A stretch of DNA of 36,797 nucleotides from Barnesiella sp. (GTDB lineage: Bacteria; Bacteroidota; Bacteroidia; Bacteroidales; Muribaculaceae). The stretch is from NCBI GenBank assembly GCA_014801075.1, contig JAAVEW010000015.1:56707-93503 (forward strand). Direction: 5' to 3'. Shown here in pieces: positions 1 to 6,950 of this stretch (within the stretch, counting starts at the first letter, position 1; every line of letters begins with the position of its first letter). Made by a program: the position numbers and the translations under genes. Below the pieces are notes generated by a model that did no database searches, was not told the origin of the DNA, and worked only from the letters and a program-made list of their open reading frames with translations.

Positions 1-333
1 TATATGCTCTCCCTTGTGTACGACGGGCATAAGGCCGTTGTTGTAAAATCCGCAGTCAGCGAGATCGGTAAGGTCGCCAATCTCCTTGGGAGTCTTTTCG
101 GCCTTGTACACAGTGTAGCCGTCACCCTCCTCGACATAGAAGATACCGTTGACCACCATCGACGGACGATATTCAAACTCATCGGTGAAGAGAAATTCAC
201 CCTCGGCGTTGACCAGCCCCCAGCGTGAATCGCCGTCGGCCTTGGCCGGCAGATACTCAACATCGGGTTTGCCCGTACAGGAAGCCGCTATCATTGCTAT
301 AAGAGCAACGGCAAGAATGTGCAGTGTTTTCAT
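1..333 (-). CDS. WG-repeat-like lipoprotein, N-terminal part (cut by window edge)
   Basis: Reading the minus strand from ATG at 333 gives an open frame that runs off the left edge of the window. The first 19 residues are a lipoprotein signal: basic start MKTLH, a hydrophobic stretch, and lipobox IAASC with the acylated Cys at residue 19. The mature part contains SRWGLVNAEGEF followed by a second unit with alternating aromatic, Asp/Glu and Gly residues, the pattern of WG (KWG) repeat proteins. Such proteins are common in Bacteroidota envelopes and their role is mostly unknown. It lies 13 bases after the stop of the pseudouridine synthase gene on the same strand and is probably co-transcribed with it. 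The lipoprotein call is firm. The WG-family call is moderate because only about 110 residues are visible. Confidence 0.7.
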   Translation of the reverse strand, partial: MKTLHILAVALIAMIAASCTGKPDVEYLPAKADGDSRWGLVNAEGEFLFTDEFEYRPSMVVNGIFYVEEGDGYTVYKAEKTPKEIGDLTDLADCGFYNNGLMPVVHKGEHI

Positions 334-346
334 TGGTTTTAAGGCA

Positions 347-1267
347 TTAGTTCACGAGCTTGAGGAACGAGGCCGGAATCGGCGTGGAGAAGTTCATCTC
401 GCGTCGTGTGACGGGGTGAACGAATCGGAGCGTGCGTGCATGAAGTCCCAGGCGGTGTATCGGGCTCGCTCCCGCGCCGTAGCGGCGGTCGCCGGTAATA
501 GGATGGCCTATATATTTCATGTGGACGCGTATCTGGTTCTTGCGGCCGGTGTCGAGTTCGAGTTCCACGAGCGTGCAGCCTTTCTTTCGTTTGAGCACCT
601 TGTAGCGGGTGATTGCGAGCTGACCCTCCTCGGGATTTTCGGTTACGTAGACCTCAAATTTGGAGTTCTCGGCGAGGTAGGTGCGTATCACGCCCTCATC
701 TTTCTCGACATTACCCTCTACGACAGCCACATACGTGCGGTTAAGCACCATGTTGTTCCAGTTGTGCTGCATCGCTTCCTTAGCCTTGACATTTTTTGCA
801 AACATCATCAGGCCGGAGGTGTCGCGGTCGAGACGGTGAACGATAAATATCTTCTGACGCGGGTCCACCCACTTTACATACTCCTTCAGAATGGAGTAGG
901 CGGTGCCGTCCTTCACCTTGTCGTTGCCCATGGAGAGCAGGCCGTAGCCCTTGTTAACCACGATAATGTCGTCGTCCTCATACACGATATTAAGGCGGCG
1001 GTTGTAGAATCGCGGGAACTCGCGGGTGAGGTTCACATATACGGTGTCGGAGGGTGTCAGCGGGGTGTCAAACTGGGTTATGACCGCGCTGTTGACCTTC
1101 ACCTGGTTGTGTTGCAGCAACTCCTTGACATTGGTGCGCTTGCGCTGCGGCATCGACGCGTAGAGGAATTGGAGCAGCGTGGTATCCCCGGCGGGGGTAT
1201 ATGTCTCTATGACATCGGGAGTAAAGCGACGACGCTCCGCTCCCGGTTTGGCTTTAAGTGGCTTCAT
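347..1267 (-). CDS. RluA-family RNA pseudouridine synthase
   Basis: A 306-residue enzyme that converts specific uridines in rRNA or tRNA to pseudouridine. The N-terminal part (about residues 27-85) resembles an S4 RNA-binding domain. The catalytic domain carries HRLDRDTSG at residues 144-152, the RluA signature, with Asp148 as the expected nucleophile, and later motifs GRKNQIRVHMKYIGHPI and LHARTLRFVHP. Length and domain order match RluD/RluC-type enzymes. The target uridine cannot be read from sequence, so no symbol is given. ATG at 1267 starts 37 bases after the topA stop on the same strand, and the WG-like lipoprotein follows, suggesting a topA-rluA-lipoprotein transcription unit. No oddities seen. 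Confidence 0.93.
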   Translation of the reverse strand: MKPLKAKPGAERRRFTPDVIETYTPAGDTTLLQFLYASMPQRKRTNVKELLQHNQVKVNSAVITQFDTPLTPSDTVYVNLTREFPRFYNRRLNIVYEDDDIIVVNKGYGLLSMGNDKVKDGTAYSILKEYVKWVDPRQKIFIVHRLDRDTSGLMMFAKNVKAKEAMQHNWNNMVLNRTYVAVVEGNVEKDEGVIRTYLAENSKFEVYVTENPEEGQLAITRYKVLKRKKGCTLVELELDTGRKNQIRVHMKYIGHPITGDRRYGAGASPIHRLGLHARTLRFVHPVTRREMNFSTPIPASFLKLVN

Positions 1268-1304
1268 CTTGAGTAAGAGTTAGTTGAAGAGTGGGCGACG
1301 CCTG

Positions 1305-3653
1305 TCAAGACTTGCGCGACGCGCGGCGTGCGGGCTTTTTGGGGGCGGCATCCTGAGCGGCGATTATCTCGCGGCACTGCTCCAGGGTGAGCGATGCGGG
1401 GTCCTCCACAGTCTTGGGTATCTTGTAATTCTTTTTGTTGCAGGCGATATAGATGCCGTAGCGGCCGTTAAGAATCTGCACGTCGGGGTCCTCGTCAAAG
1501 TTGCGCACGATGCGCTTGCTTGCCTCGGCACGCTTCTCGTTGATAAGTTCTATTGCCTGCTCTATGGTTATCTCCTCGGGAGCAATATCCTTGGGGATGG
1601 AGGTGAAGGCGCCGGCATGCTTGATGTAGGGACCGAAGCGACCTATGGCAACGGTGACGTCAGCTCCCTCGTAGTCGCCGATAAGGCGCGGGAAATCAAA
1701 CAGTTTGAGGGCATCTTCGAGGGTGATTGTCTGCACCGACTGGCCTTTGAGCAGCGAAGCGAAGCGGGGTTTCTCCTCCTTGTCGACTTCGCCCACCTGC
1801 ACGAGCGGACCGAAGCGGCCTATCTTGACGCTCACTGGCTTGCCCGACACGGGGTCAACTCCGAGCACGCGCTCGCCCACCTTGTGCTCCAGGCGCATCG
1901 ACATGGCGCTGTCAACCACGGGGTGGAAGTCCTTGTAGAAACTTGCTATCTCGTCGTTCCACACGAGTTTGCCCTCGGCAATGTCGTCAAACTTCTGCTC
2001 CACCTTGGCGGTGAAGTTGTAGTCGAGGATGTCGGGGAAGTATTCGGTAAGGAAGTCATTGACTACCACGCCTATATCGGTGGGGATAAGTTTGCCTTTC
2101 TCGGCGCCGGCGGTCTCGGTGACGGTGCGGCGCGATATTTTGCCGTCGCTGAGTGTCAGCACTGTTACGTCGCGCTGCGTGCCGGGACGGTCGCCGCGTT
2201 CCACGTATTCGCGCTGCTGTATGGTGGAGATGGTCGGTGCGTAGGTCGACGGGCGGCCTATGCCGAGCTCTTCGAGTTTCTTTACGAGCGATGCCTCGGT
2301 GTAGCGCAAGGGCTGCGAGGTGAAGCGCTGCGCGGCGGTGATGTCGCCGAGGTCAAGCAGCTGGCCCTTAGTTACCTGCGGCAGTGTTGACTGTTCTGCA
2401 TCACCCTCCTCATCGTCGCGGCCTTCGAGATACATACGGAGGAAGCCGTCAAATTTTATTACCTCGCCCGATGCTACGAAACGTCCGTCGACAGGGAGGC
2501 TCTCACCCTTCTTGGCGGGATGGCAGTCGATGTCGATGGTGGTTTTCTCAATGAGCGCGTCGGCCATCTGCGAGGCGATTGTGCGCTTGCGTATCAGACC
2601 GTAGAGGCGTTTTTCCTGCGACGTGCCCTCGATGGTGGCACGGTCGATATATGTGGGGCGGATGGCCTCGTGTGCTTCCTGCGCTCCCTTGGTGGAGGTG
2701 TGGTACTGACGCACTTTGAGGTACTGCTCCCCGATGTTTTCGGTGATTTCCTTGGAGATGGCGCTGATGGCGAGCGACGACAGGTTGACGGAGTCGGTAC
2801 GCATGTAGGTGATGTGTCCCGCCTCGTAGAGTCGCTGCGCTATCATCATGGTCTGCGACACGGTGAAGCCGAGTTTGCGGGCTGCTTCCTGCTGCAGGGT
2901 GGAGGTGGTGAAGGGGGGCGCCGGTGACTTCTTGAGCGGCTTGACGGCGATGTCGCCGACGGCAAACTCGGAGTCGGCACACACTTCGAGGAACTTCTCG
3001 GCCACAGCCAGGTCGGGAAGACGGTGGGAGAACTCAGTGCGCAGTTTGTAATCGTCGGCCATGAAGTCGGCGGTAAGGCGCACGTACTCTTCGGGAACGA
3101 ATTTCTTGATTTCGTTCTCGCGCTCCACTATCAGTCTGACGGCAACCGACTGCACGCGGCCTGCCGAAAGCGCGGGCTTGATTTTCTTCCACAGCACGGG
3201 CGACAGCTCGAAACCTACGATGCGGTCGAGCACGCGGCGTGCCTGCTGGGCGTCAACGAGGTTGATGTCGATGCCGCGGGGATTGTCGATAGCGTTGAGT
3301 ATGGCGTTTTTGGTAATTTCGTGAAACACGATGCGGCGTGTCTTGGCCGGGTCGAGTTCGAGCACTTCAAAGAGATGCCAGGCTATGGCCTCACCCTCGC
3401 GGTCCTCATCGGAAGCGAGCCACACCATCTCGGCCTGCGAGGCGGCTTTCTTGAGCTCGCTGACGAGCTGCGACTTGTCGGAAGGTATCTCGTAGAGCGG
3501 CGCAAAATCGTTGTCGACGTCAATGCTGAAGTTTTTTTTCTTAAGGTCGCGTATGTGACCGTAGCTCGACATCACCTTAAAGTCGGGGCCGAGAAATTTT
3601 TCTATCGTCTTTGCCTTTGCGGGAGACTCTACTATTACGAGGTTTTTAATCAT
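1305..3653 (-). CDS. topA: DNA topoisomerase I (type IA)
   Basis: Relaxes negatively supercoiled DNA by cutting one strand through a 5'-phosphotyrosine. From the ATG at 3653 the protein is 782 residues. It opens with MIKNLVIVESPAKAKTIEKF, the standard TopA N-terminus. The Toprim acidic cluster DEDREGE is at about residues 82-88, and the active-site Tyr is Y283 in ITYMRTDS. The C-terminus has repeated GRFGP/GRYGIYIA units (topoisomerase C-terminal repeats) and ends in a basic tail (PKKPARRASRKS). Tetra-Cys zinc fingers, present in E. coli TopA, are absent, as is usual in this phylum. An upstream in-frame ATG at 3686 adds 11 residues that do not resemble the family, so I prefer 3653. A TACATTTG promoter element lies at 3728-3735. 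Confidence 0.97.
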   Translation of the reverse strand: MIKNLVIVESPAKAKTIEKFLGPDFKVMSSYGHIRDLKKKNFSIDVDNDFAPLYEIPSDKSQLVSELKKAASQAEMVWLASDEDREGEAIAWHLFEVLELDPAKTRRIVFHEITKNAILNAIDNPRGIDINLVDAQQARRVLDRIVGFELSPVLWKKIKPALSAGRVQSVAVRLIVERENEIKKFVPEEYVRLTADFMADDYKLRTEFSHRLPDLAVAEKFLEVCADSEFAVGDIAVKPLKKSPAPPFTTSTLQQEAARKLGFTVSQTMMIAQRLYEAGHITYMRTDSVNLSSLAISAISKEITENIGEQYLKVRQYHTSTKGAQEAHEAIRPTYIDRATIEGTSQEKRLYGLIRKRTIASQMADALIEKTTIDIDCHPAKKGESLPVDGRFVASGEVIKFDGFLRMYLEGRDDEEGDAEQSTLPQVTKGQLLDLGDITAAQRFTSQPLRYTEASLVKKLEELGIGRPSTYAPTISTIQQREYVERGDRPGTQRDVTVLTLSDGKISRRTVTETAGAEKGKLIPTDIGVVVNDFLTEYFPDILDYNFTAKVEQKFDDIAEGKLVWNDEIASFYKDFHPVVDSAMSMRLEHKVGERVLGVDPVSGKPVSVKIGRFGPLVQVGEVDKEEKPRFASLLKGQSVQTITLEDALKLFDFPRLIGDYEGADVTVAIGRFGPYIKHAGAFTSIPKDIAPEEITIEQAIELINEKRAEASKRIVRNFDEDPDVQILNGRYGIYIACNKKNYKIPKTVEDPASLTLEQCREIIAAQDAAPKKPARRASRKS

Positions 3654-3691
3654 AACCGGCTGTGTATTACTCTGATATATATGCATTAGGA

Positions 3692-3713
3692 GGGGAAGCG
3701 AGACACGTTCCCC
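3692..3713 (-). other. Small hairpin in topA 5' leader
   Basis: Arms GGGGAA (3692-3697) and TTCCCC (3708-3713) pair perfectly around a 10-base loop, between the putative topA promoter element and the topA ATG. It could be a leader RNA structure. Function is inference only. Confidence 0.35.
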
Positions 3714-3727
3714 CTGATAATCAACCG

Positions 3728-3735
3728 CAAATGTA
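3728..3735 (-). promoter_or_regulatory. Candidate -7 element for topA
   Basis: Minus-strand TACATTTG fits the Bacteroidota -7 consensus TAnnTTTG. It sits 75 bases upstream of the preferred topA start. I see no clear TTTG -33 box at the right distance, so the promoter call rests on one element. Confidence 0.45.
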
Positions 3736-3762
3736 CAAAAAAAGTTGTATATCTTGATTTTA

Positions 3763-3838
3763 AAATCAGTTTTTTCGTATCGACGGCCGGATGAATTGAC
3801 CGAAATCAGTTTTTACGGATTAACGGCCAGTTGAATTG
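3763..3838 (-). repeat. Imperfect direct repeat: diverged second copy of the ygjP-like gene's 3' end
   Basis: Two 36-base copies, 3763-3798 and 3803-3838, match at 30 of 36 positions with a 40-base period. The copy at 3803-3838 contains the last codons and stop of the metallopeptidase gene (QFNWPLIRKN-stop). The other lies just downstream and, read in its own frame, gives QFIRPSIRKN-stop. The second copy is out of frame with the gene and lies after the stop, so it is not translated as part of it. Confidence 0.75.
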
Positions 3839-4525
3839 CTTTAGCTTGGCGGCGAGCTGCTTTTCGCGACCTCCGAGATAGGCGTCACACACGCTGTGGA
3901 ACCGCGCGCTGTGGTTGAGTTCCGACAGGTGGGCCAGTTCGTGACATATTATATAATCGCGCAGCTCGGCGGGCAGGAACACATTCATATATGATAGGCT
4001 TACGATGCCGGCGCTGTCACACTGCCCCAATATTCTTGCTCCCGACGATATTTTCCATCCCGACGGACGGCAACCGAGGCGTGCCGCCAGTTCGCGCGCT
4101 CGGGGCAGTAGTATCCGCGGGGCGGCGTGGCGGGCTACGGCTTTCATCGCGTTGGAGATGCCGGTGGCGGCTTTGTTGTCGTCAAAACTCATATTGCTGC
4201 CGAGGGCTATGACGGCGGTGGAGTCGGCGGCGCTGTGTGACAGGACTATGCGGTCGGGGTGAACGCTCTGCGAGGTGATGGTGATGTCGAGGCCGTCGAG
4301 CGTCAGGCGCTGGCCGTCGTGAAATCTTACCTGCTGTGGCTGCGCTACGGCCATGAGCCGCGGGGCCATGCTGTCGAGGGCACGGTTGACTTCGGCGATG
4401 CCGGCGCGGGCGGGCGCTGTGAGGGCTATGCAGTCGGGGCGGCGGCGCGCTATGAAGCGGCGCGCATTGGCCTTGAAGGTGACTATCACCTGCCCCAGTA
4501 GTTTATGCTCTATTACTTGCTCCAA
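3806..4525 (-). CDS. YgjP/SprT-like M48-type metallopeptidase domain protein (DUF45)
   Basis: A 239-residue putative zinc metallopeptidase of the YgjP-like (DUF45/WLM) family. The zinc site HELAH is at residues 195-199, followed by LNHSARF with His205 as the expected third ligand. This matches the family's HELxH-(x5)-H layout near the C-terminus. No signal peptide or membrane segment is visible, so it is probably cytoplasmic. Substrates of this family are largely unknown, and some members sit near DNA-repair genes. The start is a TTG at 4525. It is chosen because an exact AAGGAGG lies 8 bases upstream and no in-frame ATG exists nearby. It follows nadK on the same strand after an unusual repetitive spacer and precedes topA. 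The last codons are duplicated downstream. Confidence 0.82.
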   Translation of the reverse strand: MEQVIEHKLLGQVIVTFKANARRFIARRRPDCIALTAPARAGIAEVNRALDSMAPRLMAVAQPQQVRFHDGQRLTLDGLDITITSQSVHPDRIVLSHSAADSTAVIALGSNMSFDDNKAATGISNAMKAVARHAAPRILLPRARELAARLGCRPSGWKISSGARILGQCDSAGIVSLSYMNVFLPAELRDYIICHELAHLSELNHSARFHSVCDAYLGGREKQLAAKLKQFNWPLIRKN

Positions 4526-4533
4526 TTGAGGGT

Positions 4534-4540
4534 CCTCCTT
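4534..4540 (-). promoter_or_regulatory. Strong Shine-Dalgarno sequence supporting a TTG start
   Basis: Minus-strand AAGGAGG ends 8 bases before the TTG at 4525. Shine-Dalgarno sites this good are uncommon in Bacteroidota. Here it fixes the start of the YgjP-like gene. Confidence 0.6.
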
Positions 4541-4570
4541 GTTTAGTTGTGTGTTTTTTTGGTTTTTTTT

Positions 4571-4692
4571 GGTGGGCTTTTCCGGGTGGGCTTTTCCTTT
4601 CCGGGTGGGCTTTTCCGGGGATTCGCCCTTTCGGGCTCATCACTTTCCTTCCTGCCACTTTTCTTCTTGCCTCTTTCTTTCCTGCTACTTTC
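4571..4692. repeat. GGTGGGCTTTTCC triple repeat followed by polypyrimidine tract
   Basis: The spacer between nadK and the YgjP-like gene holds three exact copies of the 13-mer GGTGGGCTTTTCC (4571-4583, 4585-4597, 4604-4616). These are followed by a strand-biased tract (about 4639-4692) made almost only of C and T on the plus strand, purine-rich on the transcribed minus strand. The adjoining 4551-4570 is nearly all T and G. No gene is credible here: open frames crossing it are antisense to nadK or low complexity. Confidence 0.8.
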
Positions 4693-4712
4693 CTATTGCG
4701 GGAGGTGGCTTT

Positions 4713-5597
4713 TTATTCGATTGCTGAGGCGCCCCAGAGTAGCTTGCGCCTTATGGTGTCGAAGAAGTTGTGGCCGGGCAGACAGATGGTGTTGACTACA
4801 AAGGGGGCGCGCGACAGGTATATGTCGGTGCCGCAAGGGAGATTGACCGAACGGCCGTCGAGGCTGATGCGGAACGAGGGGGTGCGCGATGTCACGCGGA
4901 GTGTCAGCAGCGAACTGTCGTCAACGACGAGCGGGCGCATGGTCAGCGAGTGGGCCGCCACGGGCGAGAGGATGAAGCTCGGCGAACCGGGCTGCACTAT
5001 CGGGCCGCCGACCGAGAGGTTGTAACCGGTTGAACCGGTAGGCGTTGACACTATAAGGCCGTCGCAGAGATAATCGGCGAGCGGAGCGCGGTCAATGCTT
5101 GCCGCTATCGTTATCATCGAGGCGTTGTCCTTCTTCAGCACGGCCACTTCGTTGATGGCGTATGGCCAGGTGTCGAGTTCGCCGCCGGGGAGGTCGACGC
5201 GCAGCAGGGTGCGGCTCTGTATCTTATATCCGGCAAGGCGCTTGTCAATGACAGCTTCGGCAGCCTGAGCCACGGTGAAGGGCGCGAGAAATCCGAGGCG
5301 ACCGGTATTGACCCCGATGATGGGTATCTCGCTGTCGGCAACCCACTGGGCGGTGCGCAGGAAGGTGCCGTCGCCACCGATACTCAGGGCTACGTCGGCA
5401 TCGGCCGGCTGCTCGACGGTAACCGCGGCCGCAGCCGTGGCGCGCGCGAAGTTGTCGCCGATGTTTGTCACGAGGTAATCGTAGAGTTTCTTATGTATCA
5501 CGAGGCTGTCACCATGCTCGACGAGACGCACGACAAGGCGTGCAATATCGTCGACGTGAGAGTCCTGATGCCGGCTTCCGTAGAGTGCGACCTTCAT
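4713..5597 (-). CDS. nadK: NAD kinase
   Basis: Phosphorylates NAD to NADP, the only route to NADP in most bacteria, in the cytoplasm. The 294-residue length is normal. Family motifs are all present: GGDGTF at residues 74-79, the NTGRLGFLAPF segment after it, and the NAD-binding loop CDGLIVSTPTGSTGYNLSVGGPI with the conserved TPTGSTGY. Start ATG at 5597. It lies 56 bases downstream of the small ACT-like gene on the same strand and is probably co-transcribed with it. The same pairing (CBS/ACT protein plus nadK, divergent from pdxJ and exb genes) is, from memory, a conserved Bacteroidales arrangement. Confidence 0.97.
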   Translation of the reverse strand: MKVALYGSRHQDSHVDDIARLVVRLVEHGDSLVIHKKLYDYLVTNIGDNFARATAAAAVTVEQPADADVALSIGGDGTFLRTAQWVADSEIPIIGVNTGRLGFLAPFTVAQAAEAVIDKRLAGYKIQSRTLLRVDLPGGELDTWPYAINEVAVLKKDNASMITIAASIDRAPLADYLCDGLIVSTPTGSTGYNLSVGGPIVQPGSPSFILSPVAAHSLTMRPLVVDDSSLLTLRVTSRTPSFRISLDGRSVNLPCGTDIYLSRAPFVVNTICLPGHNFFDTIRRKLLWGASAIE

Positions 5598-5653
5598 TTT
5601 TTCAATGATTTTAATAGTTTGATATTCGGTAAGCTACCCGTCAGCGGGATGAG

Positions 5654-5992
5654 TTAGATTTCGAGATAACGTAACAGTTCGTTGGCACGGCTGCGGGCAG
5701 TCTCGGTGTCGGCGTCATAGCCGTCGGGAATGTCCATATCGACCACCTCGTAGCCGAAACGCTGCAGCGAGCGCGCCACCGACGCGGGGTTGCGGTGGTC
5801 GATGCGCAGTGCCACCTGCACGGTGTCGTATTCGGCGCTCGTGGCCAGCACGTTGAGATTGATGACGTGGGCGTCGCAGTCCTCGACCGCACGCGCTATC
5901 ACCGAGGCCGAATAGTCCTGCCTGCGGCACGCCACCACCAGCGTCGAAGCCTCGGGCATGTAGGGGAAAAGTATGTCTTTATCTAAATCCAA
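5654..5992 (-). CDS. Small ACT-like domain protein (apparent CBS-less relative of CBS-ACT proteins)
   Basis: A 112-residue protein. Residues 13-90 have an ACT-like pattern: strand ASTLVVACR, helix SASVIARAVEDCDAH, strand VINLNVLAT, then VQVALRID and a second helix ending RFGYEVVDMDIP. In related Bacteroidales the protein encoded here, next to nadK and opposite pdxJ, is about twice as long and starts with two CBS domains; that comparison is from memory. The start is uncertain: TTG at 5992, or ATG at 5959 giving about 101 residues. Upstream the frame stays open only to a TAG at 6038-6040 with no ATG, so the CBS half is truly missing. A ligand-sensing role in regulating a neighbour is inference. 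Confidence 0.6.
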   Translation of the reverse strand: MDLDKDILFPYMPEASTLVVACRRQDYSASVIARAVEDCDAHVINLNVLATSAEYDTVQVALRIDHRNPASVARSLQRFGYEVVDMDIPDGYDADTETARSRANELLRYLEI

Positions 5993-6024
5993 TTGCCAAG
6001 AAAGGTTAAATTTTTTATGATATT

Positions 6025-6055
6025 TTTGAATTATAGCCTATTGTGACTAAATTTG
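6025..6055 (+). promoter_or_regulatory. Bacteroidota-type promoter for pdxJ (exb operon)
   Basis: TTTG at 6025-6028, a 19-base spacer, and TAAATTTG at 6048-6055 match the -33/-7 consensus TTTG-N19-TAnnTTTG. It lies about 100 bases before the pdxJ ATG, in an AT-rich divergent intergenic region (5993-6155). Confidence 0.7.
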
Positions 6056-6066
6056 TATTCAAATTT
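6049..6066. promoter_or_regulatory. Perfect inverted repeat overlapping the pdxJ -7 element
   Basis: AAATTTG (6049-6055), spacer TATT, and CAAATTT (6060-6066) form an exact 7-bp palindrome over the -7 box. It may be an operator or may reflect facing promoter elements in AT-rich DNA. Confidence 0.4.
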
Positions 6067-6073
6067 CACTTTA

Positions 6074-6081
6074 CAAATTTA
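6074..6081 (-). promoter_or_regulatory. Candidate -7 element for the ACT-nadK unit
   Basis: Minus-strand TAAATTTG fits TAnnTTTG, 82 bases upstream of the TTG start at 5992. No clean -33 box is seen. It faces away from the pdxJ promoter, so the two share a compact divergent control region. Confidence 0.45.
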
Positions 6082-6155
6082 CGAATAAAATCACTAACAG
6101 TATACATTATTTCGTAATTGTAGATAATTTTTATTTATTTTTAAGTTAGATTGCC

Positions 6156-6875
6156 ATGACAACCAGTCTGAGTGTCAACATCAATAAGATAGCCACTTTG
6201 CGTAATGCTCGAGGCGAGAACAATCCCGACGTGCTCAAGGTAGCGCTTGATTGCGAGCGTTTCGGAGCCGACGGTATCACCGTGCATCCCCGCCCCGACG
6301 AGCGCCATATACGCCGCGACGACGTGTACCGTCTGCGCCCGGCGCTCAAATCGGAATTTAACATCGAGGGCTATCCGTCGCCTGAGTTCATGGACCTCGT
6401 GCTCAAGGTGAAACCCGCGCAGGTCACTCTCGTGCCCGACGCTCCCGACGCACTGACCTCGTCGGCCGGCTGGGACGTCGACGCCAATTTCGATTTCCTC
6501 ACTTCGATAGTCAACATGCTCCACGACGCGGGCATACGCTCCTCGATATTCGTATCGACCGACGTCGACAACATCATGCGCGCAGCCGCCACAGGCACCG
6601 ACCGCGTTGAGCTCTACACCAAGCCCTACGCCGACAATTTCTTCTCCAACCCCGAGAAGGCCGTCGCTCCCTTCATAGCCGCCTCGCGCGCCGCCCACAA
6701 AGCGGGCCTCGGTGTCAACGCCGGCCACGACCTCAGCCTGCAGAATCTCCGCTACTTCGCGCAGTCGGTCCCCTACCTCAACGAGGTGTCGATAGGCCAC
6801 GCACTCATCTGCGACGCCCTCTACATGGGCCTTGCCGAGACCATCCGCAGCTACAAGGACTGCCTCGCAAAATAA
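6156..6875 (+). CDS. pdxJ: Pyridoxine 5'-phosphate synthase
   Basis: Condenses 1-deoxyxylulose 5-phosphate with 3-amino-2-oxopropyl phosphate to pyridoxine 5'-phosphate, the last ring-forming step of DXP-dependent vitamin B6 synthesis, in the cytoplasm. The 239-residue TIM-barrel length is standard. Signature segments are [16 protein letters not shown] at the N-terminus, [21 protein letters not shown], and [15 protein letters not shown] near the C-terminus. ATG at 6156 is the only sensible start. It has its own consensus promoter and is followed after 75 bases by exbB on the same strand. Other pdx genes are not in the window. Confidence 0.97.
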   Translation: MTTSLSVNINKIATLRNARGENNPDVLKVALDCERFGADGITVHPRPDERHIRRDDVYRLRPALKSEFNIEGYPSPEFMDLVLKVKPAQVTLVPDAPDALTSSAGWDVDANFDFLTSIVNMLHDAGIRSSIFVSTDVDNIMRAAATGTDRVELYTKPYADNFFSNPEKAVAPFIAASRAAHKAGLGVNAGHDLSLQNLRYFAQSVPYLNEVSIGHALICDALYMGLAETIRSYKDCLAK

Positions 6876-6950
6876 TCCCCTATACATTCTTGCAAATCAA
6901 TAAAACCCATTCATCCGATAAGTTAACCCCATTAACCACGATAACCGACA

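Noticed and set aside
149-1276. Long plus-strand open frame across the RluA-type gene
   Set aside because: It is antisense to a gene with clear catalytic motifs and has no recognisable domain; high G+C makes such shadow frames common. The same applies to plus-strand frames over topA, gyrB, rnr and tamB.
3654-3686. N-terminal extension of topA to an upstream ATG
   Set aside because: The added 11 residues precede the universal MIKNLVIVESPAKAKTIEKF start and look like leader sequence.
4539-5025. Plus-strand frames with hydrophobic, Phe-rich N-termini
   Set aside because: They translate the T-rich repeats and then run antisense through nadK. The apparent membrane segments are a by-product of the polypyrimidine tract.
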